Part shown: positions 51,553 to 60,274 of the stretch, one piece after another
Layout: each line of letters starts with the position of its first letter
Position numbering within the stretch: position 1 is the stretch's first letter
Assembly: GCF_003947415.1 (NCBI RefSeq)
Contig: NZ_QHKL01000005.1
Coordinates: 1-64,000, forward strand
Origin: Amycolatopsis sp. WAC 01376
Lineage (GTDB): Bacteria; Actinomycetota; Actinomycetes; Mycobacteriales; Pseudonocardiaceae
DNA: 64,000 nt
Reading direction: 5' to 3'
Translations under genes and position numbers: made by a program
Notes under the pieces: model-generated
What the model was told of the DNA's origin: nothing
What the model saw: only the letters and a program-made list of their open reading frames with translations
Databases searched by the model: none

Positions 51553-53563
51553 GGGGAACCGTCCGATGCCAGTTGCGGGAGAACGTCCTTCGCTCCCCTT
51601 CGTATGCGTCGAGCTGTGCGTCGATCACGAATTCGGTGGGAGTGCAGGACACCCGGGTGCGGGTCTCGGACCGGGCTTCCCAGTCGCCGCGGGCGAACGT
51701 CATCGACCACGACGTCTCCGCCACCGGGGAACAGAAGTCGTCGGCCACCCACGAGTATCGCTCGAACACGTTCCTGGTGACGTCGAGACAGATGTCCTCG
51801 AACCGGACCTTGCCCTCGTTCTTCACGATGTCGAGCGCGGATCGGTAGTCGATCAGGTCACGGGAGACGGTCCAGCGCTGTTCGCCGGGTTCGATCTGGG
51901 TCGCGGGCAGCGGTTCCGCGCCTTCGGGTTCACCGAACGGCCGTGCCGGGACCTCGTCCGCTTCCGCTATGGGCCGCACCGGAAGCGTGAGCGTGCTCTG
52001 TCCGGTGTGGACGGTCACCATCGCCGGTTCCGGCGGTGGCCACGCCAGCGGCCAATACGACGACGAGATCGACAACCGGATCCGGTGCCCGGCGGGGAAG
52101 GCCTGCGCGACGGCGTTGAGCTCGACGCGCACCCGGTACCGCTTGCCCGGTTCCAGTGGCTCCGGGTCTTCGTGCCCGTCGCGGTGGGTCAGGTTCAGCA
52201 GTCCGTAGGTCACTCGCGTGGCCCTGCCGTCCGGCGCGACGTCGGACAGCCGGACGGCGACCTGCGCGACCGGCTTGTCCGCCGAGACCTCCAGGTCCAC
52301 CACCGGCGAACCGAGGATCTCGCAGGGTTCGGCGAGCTCGTCGGTTTCGAAGACGAGCGAGCCGCCGTCCTCCTCCCGCTGGTCGTACGGCAGATCGGGC
52401 GGAGCACTGTAGGAGGCCCACTTACCGGCGAACTGACCGACCGAAAGCGGTGACTCCACCGACAGGTTCTCCGCCGGGACGTCCTCACCCGGACGGGCGA
52501 TCCGGTGCCGGGTGAGCCGATGCTCGGACGGGTGCACATGCGGCGAAGGCCAGGACGGCTCCCCCACCCAGCGGCCGGGGCGGTCCTCGTACGAGGTCGA
52601 CGGTGGCACGCTGTCCTGCATCCAGGTCTGGAGCATCGGCCCGTCCATGACGCCGTTCTCGGCGTCCTTCAGCCAGTGGTCCCACCAGCGGACCAGCTCC
52701 TGCAGGTAGCCGATGGCGGGCCCGGGGCGGCCGAGGTGCGGGTACTTGTGCGACCACGGCCCGATCAAGCCGCGCCTCGGCACGTCGAGATTGGCCAGCA
52801 GCCGGGAGACCGCGTTCGAGTACCCGTCCGCCCAGCCGCTCGAGGCGAGGACGGGCACCTGGACGTCGCTGTAGTTCTCGCAGACCGACGCGTGCCGCCA
52901 GTAGTCGTCCCGGCGCTGGTGTGCCAGCCATTCGCCCGCCCAGAGTTCGCAGTTCTCCAGCCGTTCGTGCCACAGGTCCCGCCACCGCTCGCCCGCCAGC
53001 GCGGGATCGGGCGGCAGCGTCGCGTAGGCGAACATCGTGGAGGCCTCGGCGACGTTGTCCGAAAGCAGGCAGCCGCCCATGTAGTGCATGTCGTCGGAGT
53101 ACCGGTCGTCGGTGAACGACGCGATCGCGATCGCGGTCAGGCTCGGCGGTTTGCGTGCCGCCACCTGGAGGGCGGCGAACCCGCCCCAGGAGATGCCCAT
53201 CATCCCCGTGCGGCCCGAACACCATGGCTGCGCGGCGATCCATTCCAGCACGTCCTCGGCGTCGAGTTGCTCCCGTTCGAGGTACTCGTCGGTGAGCACG
53301 CCCTCCGACTCCCCCGAACCGCGGATGTCGACGCGGACACAGGCGTAGCCGTGCCCCGCGAGGTACGGGTGGTGCACGGAGTCCCGCACCGAGGTCAGGT
53401 CGCGGTGCCGGTACGGGATGTACTCCAGGATCGCCGGGACCGGTTCGCCGTCCGAGGCGACCGGCCGCCAGACCCGCGCCGACAGCCGGACGCCGTCGGA
53501 AACCGGGATCCAGACGTGGTCCTCCTCCGTGATCTCGTACGGCAGCGAGGCCACCGTCCGCAT
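51539..53563 (-). CDS. CocE/NonD-family X-prolyl dipeptidyl-peptidase-like hydrolase
   Basis: The product is 674 residues. The N-terminal alpha/beta hydrolase carries VRVDIRGSGESEG and the nucleophile Ser125 in GISWGGFAALQ, with an acid in SSGWADGYSN and His in GPWSHKYPH. The C-terminal jelly roll (about 370-560, PVVDLEVSADKPVAQVAVRLSDV) is the second CocE domain. Members hydrolyse esters such as cocaine or prolyl peptides. It sits three bases past the ATP-grasp gene and overlaps the next hydrolase, so the three genes are one transcript. Confidence 0.92.
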   Translation of the reverse strand: MRTVASLPYEITEEDHVWIPVSDGVRLSARVWRPVASDGEPVPAILEYIPYRHRDLTSVRDSVHHPYLAGHGYACVRVDIRGSGESEGVLTDEYLEREQLDAEDVLEWIAAQPWCSGRTGMMGISWGGFAALQVAARKPPSLTAIAIASFTDDRYSDDMHYMGGCLLSDNVAEASTMFAYATLPPDPALAGERWRDLWHERLENCELWAGEWLAHQRRDDYWRHASVCENYSDVQVPVLASSGWADGYSNAVSRLLANLDVPRRGLIGPWSHKYPHLGRPGPAIGYLQELVRWWDHWLKDAENGVMDGPMLQTWMQDSVPPSTSYEDRPGRWVGEPSWPSPHVHPSEHRLTRHRIARPGEDVPAENLSVESPLSVGQFAGKWASYSAPPDLPYDQREEDGGSLVFETDELAEPCEILGSPVVDLEVSADKPVAQVAVRLSDVAPDGRATRVTYGLLNLTHRDGHEDPEPLEPGKRYRVRVELNAVAQAFPAGHRIRLSISSSYWPLAWPPPEPAMVTVHTGQSTLTLPVRPIAEADEVPARPFGEPEGAEPLPATQIEPGEQRWTVSRDLIDYRSALDIVKNEGKVRFEDICLDVTRNVFERYSWVADDFCSPVAETSWSMTFARGDWEARSETRTRVSCTPTEFVIDAQLDAYEGERRTFSRNWHRTVPRDQV

Positions 53564-53566
53564 GGG

Positions 53567-54865
53567 CTACCCCTCCTCGAAGTCGAACCGCAGCGCCTCG
53601 GTGCACCGGCGGTACTTGCTCTCCATCTCCCGTTCGGTCTGCGCCGCGACGAAGATATGCGCGAGTTCATAGCTGTAACTGTCCTGTTCGGGCAGTTCCG
53701 AGAGCCGGATTCCCTTCTCGGCCACCGGTTCGATCTTCACCCCCGGGATCTCCGCCTCCAGGTCCGCGATCTCGCCGCGGGTGGGCACCCTGGTGACCAG
53801 CGCGTCACGGAAGCGGCGGTAGTACCACTTGCCCGCGATCCGGTAGTCACCCTTGTTCCGGCGCCGTCCGGGATCCTGGCCGAGGCCGAGCTGGACCATG
53901 ATCTGGTGGTTCGCCACCCCGTCGACGTATTCGAACAGTTCCGCGTGGGACTGCGAATGCCGTGGGTTGATCTCCAGCAGGCAGGCCTGCCCGGATTCGG
54001 GGTGACAGAAGAACTCGATGCTGAAAGTGGCGTTGTCGAAGCCGATCTGCTCCATCACGCGGACGGAGATCTCCCTCATCCGCTCGACGGCGTCCTCCGG
54101 CAGCTGCGACGGGTACTGATGCCGCAGGAACGAAGGGGTGTCGGGATAGTTGATCGAGTCGAGGACACCGTAGACGGTGACCTGTCCTTTGTAGACATAC
54201 CCTTCGGTCGCCGCCTGCACGCCGCTGAGCTCACCCTCGGCAAGGCACGCGGCCCCGCCGACGTCGGCCACCTCGGCGGGGAGGTCGACCATGCCGAGGA
54301 TGCGGTCGAAGGGTTTGCCGATCCTGTCGACACCCGCCCGGATCTCGGCGACGGCCTTCTCGAACTCGTCGTCGTCGGCGACGTGGAAGGCCAGCTCCGA
54401 GGAGAACGACTTCACCGGTTTGAGCCACATGGGGTAGTCGACCCCCTCGGGCGGCCGGGGGTCGTCCTGGTCCAGGTCGACGATGCCGAACGACGGCACC
54501 TCGTCGATCACCTTCGCCTGTTCGAGGCGGCTCCAGTACTTGTCCTCGCACTTGAGCACCGCTTCGAGCGAAACACCGGGAAGGCCGTACTTCTCGCACA
54601 GCATGGCCACCATCGTCGAAGACGGGAAGTCCCAATAGCTGACGATCGCGTCGATCGACCCGTCGAAGGCGTCCAGCTGGGACACGGCCTTCTCCACGAG
54701 TTCGACGATCGGGATCTGCCCGTGCTGGAGTTGGTCCGGCGACAGCAGACCGTGGAAGCGATACCGCTCGGCGCCGGGGACTCGTCTCAGCACCTCTTCG
54801 TTGCTGTCGTCGAGACCGATGACGAAGATGTTCTTTTCCTCTGGGGGCCTGGAGGATGTGGTCAT
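53567..54865 (-). CDS. ATP-grasp carboxylate-amine ligase
   Basis: The product is 432 residues. The ATP-grasp core reads YPMWLKPVKSFSSELAF, EVADVGGAACLAEGELSG, GQVTVYGVLDSINY, and ends with the metal-binding CLLEINPRHSQSHAELFEYVDG. The substrate-binding N-terminus (VIGLDDSNEEVLRRVPGAERYRFHGL) is family-specific. Such enzymes make amide or peptide bonds via an acyl phosphate. Followed by two hydrolases, it may make or process a peptide-like metabolite. Divergent from the Rieske-FAD gene. Confidence 0.88.
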   Translation of the reverse strand: MTTSSRPPEEKNIFVIGLDDSNEEVLRRVPGAERYRFHGLLSPDQLQHGQIPIVELVEKAVSQLDAFDGSIDAIVSYWDFPSSTMVAMLCEKYGLPGVSLEAVLKCEDKYWSRLEQAKVIDEVPSFGIVDLDQDDPRPPEGVDYPMWLKPVKSFSSELAFHVADDDEFEKAVAEIRAGVDRIGKPFDRILGMVDLPAEVADVGGAACLAEGELSGVQAATEGYVYKGQVTVYGVLDSINYPDTPSFLRHQYPSQLPEDAVERMREISVRVMEQIGFDNATFSIEFFCHPESGQACLLEINPRHSQSHAELFEYVDGVANHQIMVQLGLGQDPGRRRNKGDYRIAGKWYYRRFRDALVTRVPTRGEIADLEAEIPGVKIEPVAEKGIRLSELPEQDSYSYELAHIFVAAQTEREMESKYRRCTEALRFDFEEG

Positions 54866-54939
54866 AGGCCAGTGCTACCCGCTCCGGCGGCCAGGAAAAC
54901 CCTGGTTTGCCTCCGTGGCCGCGCGGGAATCCGGGCGCC

Positions 54940-56454
54940 ATGACGGAGTTGCCCGGAACGCGTTCACTGTGGCTCGACACCGCTCCCGCTCCCGACCGCA
55001 CCGGGACGCCGCTGCCCGCCGAGGTCGACGTCGCCGTGCTCGGCGGCGGGATCGCCGGCCTCACCACGGCCTACCGGCTGGCGAGGGCCGGGCGCTCGGT
55101 GCTGGTACTGGAGGCCGGTCGCCTCGCGGCGGGGGTCTCCGGCCACACCACGGCGAAGGTCAGCACCCAGCACGGGCTGAAGTACGCCACACTGGCGAAG
55201 ACCAAAGGCACCGAAGCCGCCGCGATGTACGCCTACACGCAGGCGGCCGCGCTGGGCTGGATCGCCGCGGCCACCGCCGAACTCGGCATCGACTGCGGGT
55301 TCACCCGTGCCGACAGTTTCGTCTACACGACCCATCCCGGAACGGTCGAAAGCCTCGAACGAGAAGCGGAAGCCGCGGCCGAGGCAGGGCTTCCCGCTTC
55401 CTACGTCACCGAGGTCGACCTCGACGTGCCCGCCCTCGGCGCGGTGAAGTTCGCGTCGCAGGCGCACTTCCACCCGCGCCGCTGGCTGCTCGCGCTCGCC
55501 GGCGAGATCGAACGCGCGGGCGGGACGATCGTCGAAGGCGTTCGCGCGGAAGGCGTCGACGAACTCGGCGGGGTGAAAGTGCGCACCAGTTCCGGCGATG
55601 TGCGGGCGGGCGAGGTCGTGGTGACGACGCACTATCCCGTGTTCGACCGCGGCCTGTTCTTCGCCAGGCTCGACCCGGTCCGCGACCTCGTGGTCGCCGG
55701 ACCGGTCGAAGGCGACCACCCGCCTGAGGGCATGTACCTGGACGCCGATACCCACCACTCCGTGCGGAGCTATCTCAAAGACGGTGTCCCGTATGCGATC
55801 GCGGGCGGTGAGCATTACCGCGTCGGCGACTCCGTCGACGTCGAAAGCCGCTACGAACGGCTGGCGAGCTGGGCGAGCGAACACGCGGGCGTACGCCGGG
55901 TCACTCATCGGTGGTCGGCCCATGATCTGTCCACTTTGGACTCCGTTCCGTACGTCGGGCGCTACCATCCGGCGAGCCGTCACCTGTGGGTCGCCACCGG
56001 CTTCGGCCAATGGGGGATGACGGGCGGCACCGCGGCCGGGCTGCTGCTCGCGGACCTGCTGACCGGACGCGACAACCCGTCGGCGAGCCTGTACGACCCC
56101 AACCGCTTCGACCTCCGCTCCGCGATCTCGACGGTGGAGAACAACGCCACGGTGGCGAAGTTCCTGGTCGGCGACCACCTCAGCGCGTTGCGCAAACCCG
56201 CCTCCCTGGACGAACTCGTCCCCGGCGAGGCCAAGGTGACCCGTGACGGCGGAGAACTCGTCGCCGCCTACCGCGACCCGGGCGGTGAGCTGCACGCCGT
56301 CGGCGCCCACTGCACCCATCTGGGCTGCCTCGTCGCGTTCAACAACGCGGAGAAGACGTGGGACTGCCCTTGCCACGGGTCACGGTTCGGCCTGGACGGG
56401 TCGGTGATCCAGGGGCCGGCCGTGCGCGCGCTGCCGAAGAAGCGGGAGCGGTGA
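54940..56454 (+). CDS. FAD-dependent oxidoreductase with C-terminal Rieske domain
   Basis: The product is 504 residues. The dinucleotide motif VAVLGGGIAGLTTAYRLARAG (about 30-50) opens a DAO/FAD oxidoreductase. FDRGLFFARLDP and LWVATGFGQWGMTGGTAAG are typical of the Rieske-FAD family. The last 60 residues hold a Rieske [2Fe-2S] site: CTHLGC ... CPCHGSRF. Electrons would pass between an amine or proline-like substrate, FAD and the cluster. It overlaps the second GCS2 gene by one base (TGATG). Confidence 0.92.
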   Translation: MTELPGTRSLWLDTAPAPDRTGTPLPAEVDVAVLGGGIAGLTTAYRLARAGRSVLVLEAGRLAAGVSGHTTAKVSTQHGLKYATLAKTKGTEAAAMYAYTQAAALGWIAAATAELGIDCGFTRADSFVYTTHPGTVESLEREAEAAAEAGLPASYVTEVDLDVPALGAVKFASQAHFHPRRWLLALAGEIERAGGTIVEGVRAEGVDELGGVKVRTSSGDVRAGEVVVTTHYPVFDRGLFFARLDPVRDLVVAGPVEGDHPPEGMYLDADTHHSVRSYLKDGVPYAIAGGEHYRVGDSVDVESRYERLASWASEHAGVRRVTHRWSAHDLSTLDSVPYVGRYHPASRHLWVATGFGQWGMTGGTAAGLLLADLLTGRDNPSASLYDPNRFDLRSAISTVENNATVAKFLVGDHLSALRKPASLDELVPGEAKVTRDGGELVAAYRDPGGELHAVGAHCTHLGCLVAFNNAEKTWDCPCHGSRFGLDGSVIQGPAVRALPKKRER

Positions 56455-57566
56455 TGACCGGCATCGGTGTCGAGGAAGAGTTCCTGCTGGTCGACCCCAG
56501 GACCGGGGTGAGCTGTCCCCGGGCGGAGGCCGTTCTCGAACGGCACCGCGTCTGCTGCCCGCTGCCGGACGGCGCGGCGGTCCACCGGGAACTGCGGCCG
56601 ACGCAGATCGAGGCCGCCACCGGCGTCTGCGAAACAGCCGACGAGCTGTACGAGCACCTGGCGGCCGGGCGCCGTTCACTCGCCGAAGCGGCGGCGGGCG
56701 AGGACTGCGCCATCATCGCCTCCGGCACTCCCCTGTGTCCCTCACCCCTGTGTCCCTCGCCCGACCGCGACTACGGCGCCGGCGACCGTTTCGGCAAGGT
56801 CGACGCGCTGTACGCCGGTGTGGTCAAGGCGTACGAGGCTTGCGGTTGCCACGTGCACATCGGCGTGCCGGACCGCGAGACCGCGGTCGCCGTCGTGAAC
56901 CATCTGGGCGAATGGCTGCCCACGTTGCTGGCGTTGTCGGGCAATTCGCCGTTCGAAGGCGGCCGCGACACCGGATACGAGAGCTGGCGGATGGTGGAGC
57001 AGAGCCGTTTCCCCGGCTCCGGCATCGCACCGTACTTCGCGGACGCCGCCGGATACGAAGAACAGGTCGGGAAGCTGGTGGACTGCGGGGTGCTGGTGGA
57101 CGAGAACCAGACGTTCTGGCTCGCGAGGCCGTCCACGCGCTGGCCGACCGTCGAGGTCCGCGTCGCCGACACCGCGTCGACTGTGGACGAAGCCGTCCTG
57201 CAGGGACTGCTGACGCGCGCGCTCGTGCGCACCGCGCTCGCCGACCTGGACCACGGGACGGAGGCCGTCCCGCTGGATCCGCAGATCGCCGCCGCCTCGG
57301 TGTGGTCGGCCGCGCGTCACGGCCTTTCCGGGCCTGCCGTCGATCCGGTGGCCGGAAAGCCGGTGCCGGTGGGCGACCGGGTCGCCGCGCTGCTCACACG
57401 TACCGAGCAGGCGTTGGAGGACACCGGCGACCTGAATCTCGTGCACACCCTCCTCGGACGGCTGGAACGGGAGGGCACCGGCGCCGAACGGCAGCGCCGG
57501 GCCGCCGCCGACGGGGAGGTCGCGGTGTTGCGGATGCTGACCGAAGAGACGGTTCCGCACGGCTAG
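56454..57566 (+). CDS. Glutamate-cysteine ligase 2 (GCS2 / YbdK) family ligase, copy 2
   Basis: The product is 370 residues from the ATG at 56454. It shows GVEEEFLLVDP, ELRPTQIEAATGVCET, YEACGCHVHIGVPDRETAVAVVN, DTGYESWRMVEQSRFPGSG, PTVEVRVADTASTVDEA. It is a paralogue of the gene at 48830 with the same core motifs but differing in loop regions. Residues near 90-99 repeat LCPSP twice, an in-frame duplication of 15 bases. It is coupled to the Rieske-FAD gene and precedes the diiron protein by 18 bases, so the three may form one pathway on an amino-acid-like compound. Confidence 0.9.
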   Translation: MTGIGVEEEFLLVDPRTGVSCPRAEAVLERHRVCCPLPDGAAVHRELRPTQIEAATGVCETADELYEHLAAGRRSLAEAAAGEDCAIIASGTPLCPSPLCPSPDRDYGAGDRFGKVDALYAGVVKAYEACGCHVHIGVPDRETAVAVVNHLGEWLPTLLALSGNSPFEGGRDTGYESWRMVEQSRFPGSGIAPYFADAAGYEEQVGKLVDCGVLVDENQTFWLARPSTRWPTVEVRVADTASTVDEAVLQGLLTRALVRTALADLDHGTEAVPLDPQIAAASVWSAARHGLSGPAVDPVAGKPVPVGDRVAALLTRTEQALEDTGDLNLVHTLLGRLEREGTGAERQRRAAADGEVAVLRMLTEETVPHG

Positions 57567-57584
57567 ATCGGGTACTCCCCGGGC

Positions 57585-58595
57585 ATGACGACGATCGACC
57601 GTGAGGTGGCCGCGAGGCTGCCCGAGATCCGCGGCCCGCTCTCAGCCGCCGTGGTGGACACCCTGGCAGGCGGACGCCGTGACGACTTCGACCTCGAAGC
57701 GGCGACCGACGCCGATCCGTTCGGCGAGGATCTCCAGCTGGCGCTGCATGTCTGCTACGAGCTGCATTACCAGGGCTTCGACGGCGTCGACTCCGAATGG
57801 GAATGGGACTCCCGCCTGCTCGGCTTCCGGGCCGTTCTGGAGCACGCGTTCCTCGACGGCATCCGCGCCGCCGTACCCGGCGGGGACGACGTCCACGGCC
57901 TGTTGGACGACTTGCTGACCGAACCGGTCGACGGTGCGGGCGTTTCGCACTTCCTGCGTGACGAGGGCGAATGGTGGCACGTCGAGGAGTACTTCGCCCA
58001 TCGGTCGATCTACCACCTCAAAGAGGCCGACCCGCACGCCTGGGTGATCCCGCGGCTGCGGGGCAGGGCCAAGGCGGCACTGGTCGCCGTGGAGTTCGAC
58101 GAGTTCGGAGGCGGGCGGGCCGACCAGGCGCATTCCCGCCTGTTCGCCGACCTGCTGACCGCGGCGGGCTTGTCCGGCGGCTACCTCGCCTACCTCGACC
58201 ACGTCCCGGCCGAGATGCTCGCGACGGTGAACATGATGTCGCTGTTCGGGTTGCACCGGAGCCTGCGTGGCGCGCTCGTCGGGCATTTCGCCGCCGCCGA
58301 GATCACCACCGCGCCCGCCGCCCGGCGCATGGACCAGGCGCTGGAACGCCTCGGCGCGCCCGGGGAATGCCGGTACTTCTACACCGAGCACATCGAGGCC
58401 GACGCGGTGCACGAACAAGTGCTGCGGCACGACGTCGTCGGGGATCTGCTCGACCGGGAGCCGGAACTGGCGGCGGACATCGCGCTGGGCATCCAGGCCA
58501 CCGACCTGCTGGAGGACCGGCTGACCGAGCACCTGCTGGGCGCTTGGTCAGCCGGGGAGACCTCACTCCTCAGGCCGCTGCACCCCTTGCCGTGA
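57585..58595 (+). CDS. Haem-oxygenase-like diiron (iron-containing redox) protein
   Basis: The product is 336 residues. The helical core carries ligands of the iron-containing redox enzyme family: ELHYQGFDG, VEFDEFGGGRADQAHSRLFADLL and YFYTEHIEADAVHEQVL, where E, H and D residues are spaced on facing helices. Members of this family (HDO) split or desaturate amino acids and fatty acids with O2. It overlaps the end of the CDGSH gene on the other strand by 33 bases, and its start is 18 bases past the GCS2 copy. Confidence 0.85.
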   Translation: MTTIDREVAARLPEIRGPLSAAVVDTLAGGRRDDFDLEAATDADPFGEDLQLALHVCYELHYQGFDGVDSEWEWDSRLLGFRAVLEHAFLDGIRAAVPGGDDVHGLLDDLLTEPVDGAGVSHFLRDEGEWWHVEEYFAHRSIYHLKEADPHAWVIPRLRGRAKAALVAVEFDEFGGGRADQAHSRLFADLLTAAGLSGGYLAYLDHVPAEMLATVNMMSLFGLHRSLRGALVGHFAAAEITTAPAARRMDQALERLGAPGECRYFYTEHIEADAVHEQVLRHDVVGDLLDREPELAADIALGIQATDLLEDRLTEHLLGAWSAGETSLLRPLHPLP

Positions 58596-58778
58596 GCGGC
58601 GGCGGTGGCTGGTGTCGCAGAACGGGTAGCGCTTGCTGCGACGGCAGGCGCAGAGCGCGACCAGGAAGCGGTCCGAGGTCACCGTCTCGCCGTCGTCCAT
58701 GACGATCTCGACCGGCCCCTCCACCAGGAGGGGCCCGCCGGGGTCGAGCCGGACCTTGGTCCTACGGCCGGTCGGCAC
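58563..58778 (-). CDS. CDGSH iron-sulfur domain protein
   Basis: The product is 71 residues from a GTG at 58778. The C-x-C-x2-S-x3-P-x-C-D-x2-H signature is present as CACRRSKRYPFCDTSH, binding one [2Fe-2S] cluster. Such proteins pass electrons or clusters. Its last bases overlap the diiron gene's end on the opposite strand, and its start overlaps the end of the methyltransferase by 17 bases, so it is co-transcribed with it. Confidence 0.88.
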   Translation of the reverse strand: MPTGRRTKVRLDPGGPLLVEGPVEIVMDDGETVTSDRFLVALCACRRSKRYPFCDTSHRRRSRQGVQRPEE

Positions 58779-59451
58779 GGATCACCACCAGTTCTTCGTG
58801 CCGCTGCTCGGCCACGATCAGGCCCGCCGCTTCGAGGAAGGCCGCCCGCGCCCGCATCACGGGTCCGAACGGGATCGATCGGGTGGCGACCACCGCGGGC
58901 GTCAATCCCGCCGCCCGTAACTGATCCAGCGACTTGTCCGGCCCCGCGACCGCGGAGTGGACCATCATCAGGTACCCGCCGGGCGCCACCAGGGACGACG
59001 CCCGTGCGCAGACCTGGTCGAGCACGATCCGGCCGTCCGGTCCGGCGTCCCACGCCCGCGCGGCCCCGGCCGCCGGCACCGGCGAGGGCACATAGGGCGG
59101 GTTCGCCAGCACGACGTCGAAGGGGCCTCCACGGGCCGCCTCGGGCAGGCCACCACGCAGGGGCCGGACCGCAAGACGGCGCAGCCGCGAGTTGAGCCAG
59201 ACCGCGGCCAGCGCCCGCCGGGAGATGTCCACGGCGGTCACGGACCCCGCGCCGTGCGCCCCGGCCGTCAGCGCGAGCGCCCCTGTCCCGGTGCAGAGGT
59301 CGAGAACTCTTGCCCCGGCGGGCATTCCGGACGCGCTCAACGCCTCCGCCAGTAGCCAGGTGTCGTCTTGCGGGCGATAGACGCCCGGTGGCCGCAGCAG
59401 CCACGGCCGCGTCCGGACAAGTGGAATCGCTGCACTGGAGATCGCGGTCAT
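58762..59451 (-). CDS. HemK2/MTQ2-type methyltransferase (NPPY)
   Basis: The product is 229 residues. It has motif I VLDLCTGTGALALTAGAHG, VTAVDISRRAL and the catalytic VVLANPPYVPSP, with no recognisable PrmC N-terminal helical domain, as in HemK2-like proteins. It probably methylates a Gln or a nucleic acid N-atom using SAM. The target is unknown. It precedes and overlaps the CDGSH gene, so both are expressed together. Confidence 0.88.
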   Translation of the reverse strand: MTAISSAAIPLVRTRPWLLRPPGVYRPQDDTWLLAEALSASGMPAGARVLDLCTGTGALALTAGAHGAGSVTAVDISRRALAAVWLNSRLRRLAVRPLRGGLPEAARGGPFDVVLANPPYVPSPVPAAGAARAWDAGPDGRIVLDQVCARASSLVAPGGYLMMVHSAVAGPDKSLDQLRAAGLTPAVVATRSIPFGPVMRARAAFLEAAGLIVAEQRHEELVVIRADRP

Positions 59452-59587
59452 GTCCCCTCCGGTTCACCGTCGTTGCCGATGACTACCCCGGTCGTGTGGC
59501 GCCAAACGTCCACAAAGGTCTGGCGCGGCAGGGTTGAAACGGCGCGAAAGGGGTAGCCGCAAGGAAAGCGACCGAAGGAGAAGCGTC

Positions 59588-59713
59588 ATGGACGCCCAGC
59601 ACAAGTCCGGAAGTGAAGACAAAGAGGACGAGAAAGACCGCGAAGAGGTCCGCGGGGAACAGGGTACGTCGTCCGGCGACCCGCACGACGACACCGACCC
59701 GCAATCGGGTTGA
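59588..59713 (+). CDS. 41-residue acidic, charged small protein
   Basis: ATG 59588 to TGA 59711-59713, preceded by AAGGAGAAGC. Of 41 residues more than a third are Asp or Glu, with several Lys/Arg; no hydrophobic run. It looks intrinsically disordered. Similar short acidic ORFs occur in actinobacteria before stress-related membrane proteins, but I do not know a function. It precedes the DUF4383-like gene by about 100 bases. Confidence 0.5.
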   Translation: MDAQHKSGSEDKEDEKDREEVRGEQGTSSGDPHDDTDPQSG

Positions 59714-59814
59714 GCACGCGGCGGAACCGCCTCCGGCTCCCACTGGCCGGGGGCGTTTTCACGACGTCTTCCCGGGTATCCGACGAACTTGGCGGCGAAA
59801 CGGAGGCGTTCCCG

Positions 59815-60246
59815 ATGAACCGACGTACGGCAGGCTCCCCGCTGCGGGCAGTGGTACTGGTCATCGCGCTGGTCCACCTCGTACTGGGTGTGCTCGGCTT
59901 CTTTTTCCTTCCCGAGGCGAACCAGGCCGGCGAGAACACACTATGGGTTTTCAGCGCGACCGGAATGCTCGATGTCATCCGTACCGTGCTCGGTGTCCTC
60001 GGCTTGTTAGCGGTGTTCAAATCGTCCGCGATCCTGGCTTACAGCTGGATGGCTTTCGTGGCGTTCACGGGTCTGACCGCATTCGGGATCCTCTCCGCGA
60101 GTACGGATACCGCCGGTGACGCGGTCAACTTCGGCTGGGCCGACAACGCCCTCCACGCGCTGACCGCGCTCGCGGCACTCGTGGTCGGTATCGCGGCCAC
60201 GAGGGTTTCCGGCGGGAACCGAAGTAAGACCGCGGAGAACGTTTAG
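59815..60246 (+). CDS. DUF4383-like four-helix membrane protein
   Basis: The product is 143 residues from the ATG at 59815 (GGAGG upstream). Four transmembrane helices are visible: AVVLVIALVHLVLGVLGFFF, LDVIRTVLGVLGLLAVF, AILAYSWMAFVAFTGLTAFGIL and ALHALTALAALVVGIAA. The order and loops agree with DUF4383. The role is unknown; family members are linked to stress and stationary phase. Confidence 0.8.
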   Translation: MNRRTAGSPLRAVVLVIALVHLVLGVLGFFFLPEANQAGENTLWVFSATGMLDVIRTVLGVLGLLAVFKSSAILAYSWMAFVAFTGLTAFGILSASTDTAGDAVNFGWADNALHALTALAALVVGIAATRVSGGNRSKTAENV

Positions 60247-60274
60247 TCCGTCCACTACGGGCAACTTTGCGGAT

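Noticed and set aside
52505..54943. Long plus-strand frame opposite the ATP-grasp and CocE-like genes
   Set aside because: It spans two well-supported minus-strand genes and their junction, has Arg/Pro/His-rich composition typical of GC-rich antisense frames, and shows no domain motif.
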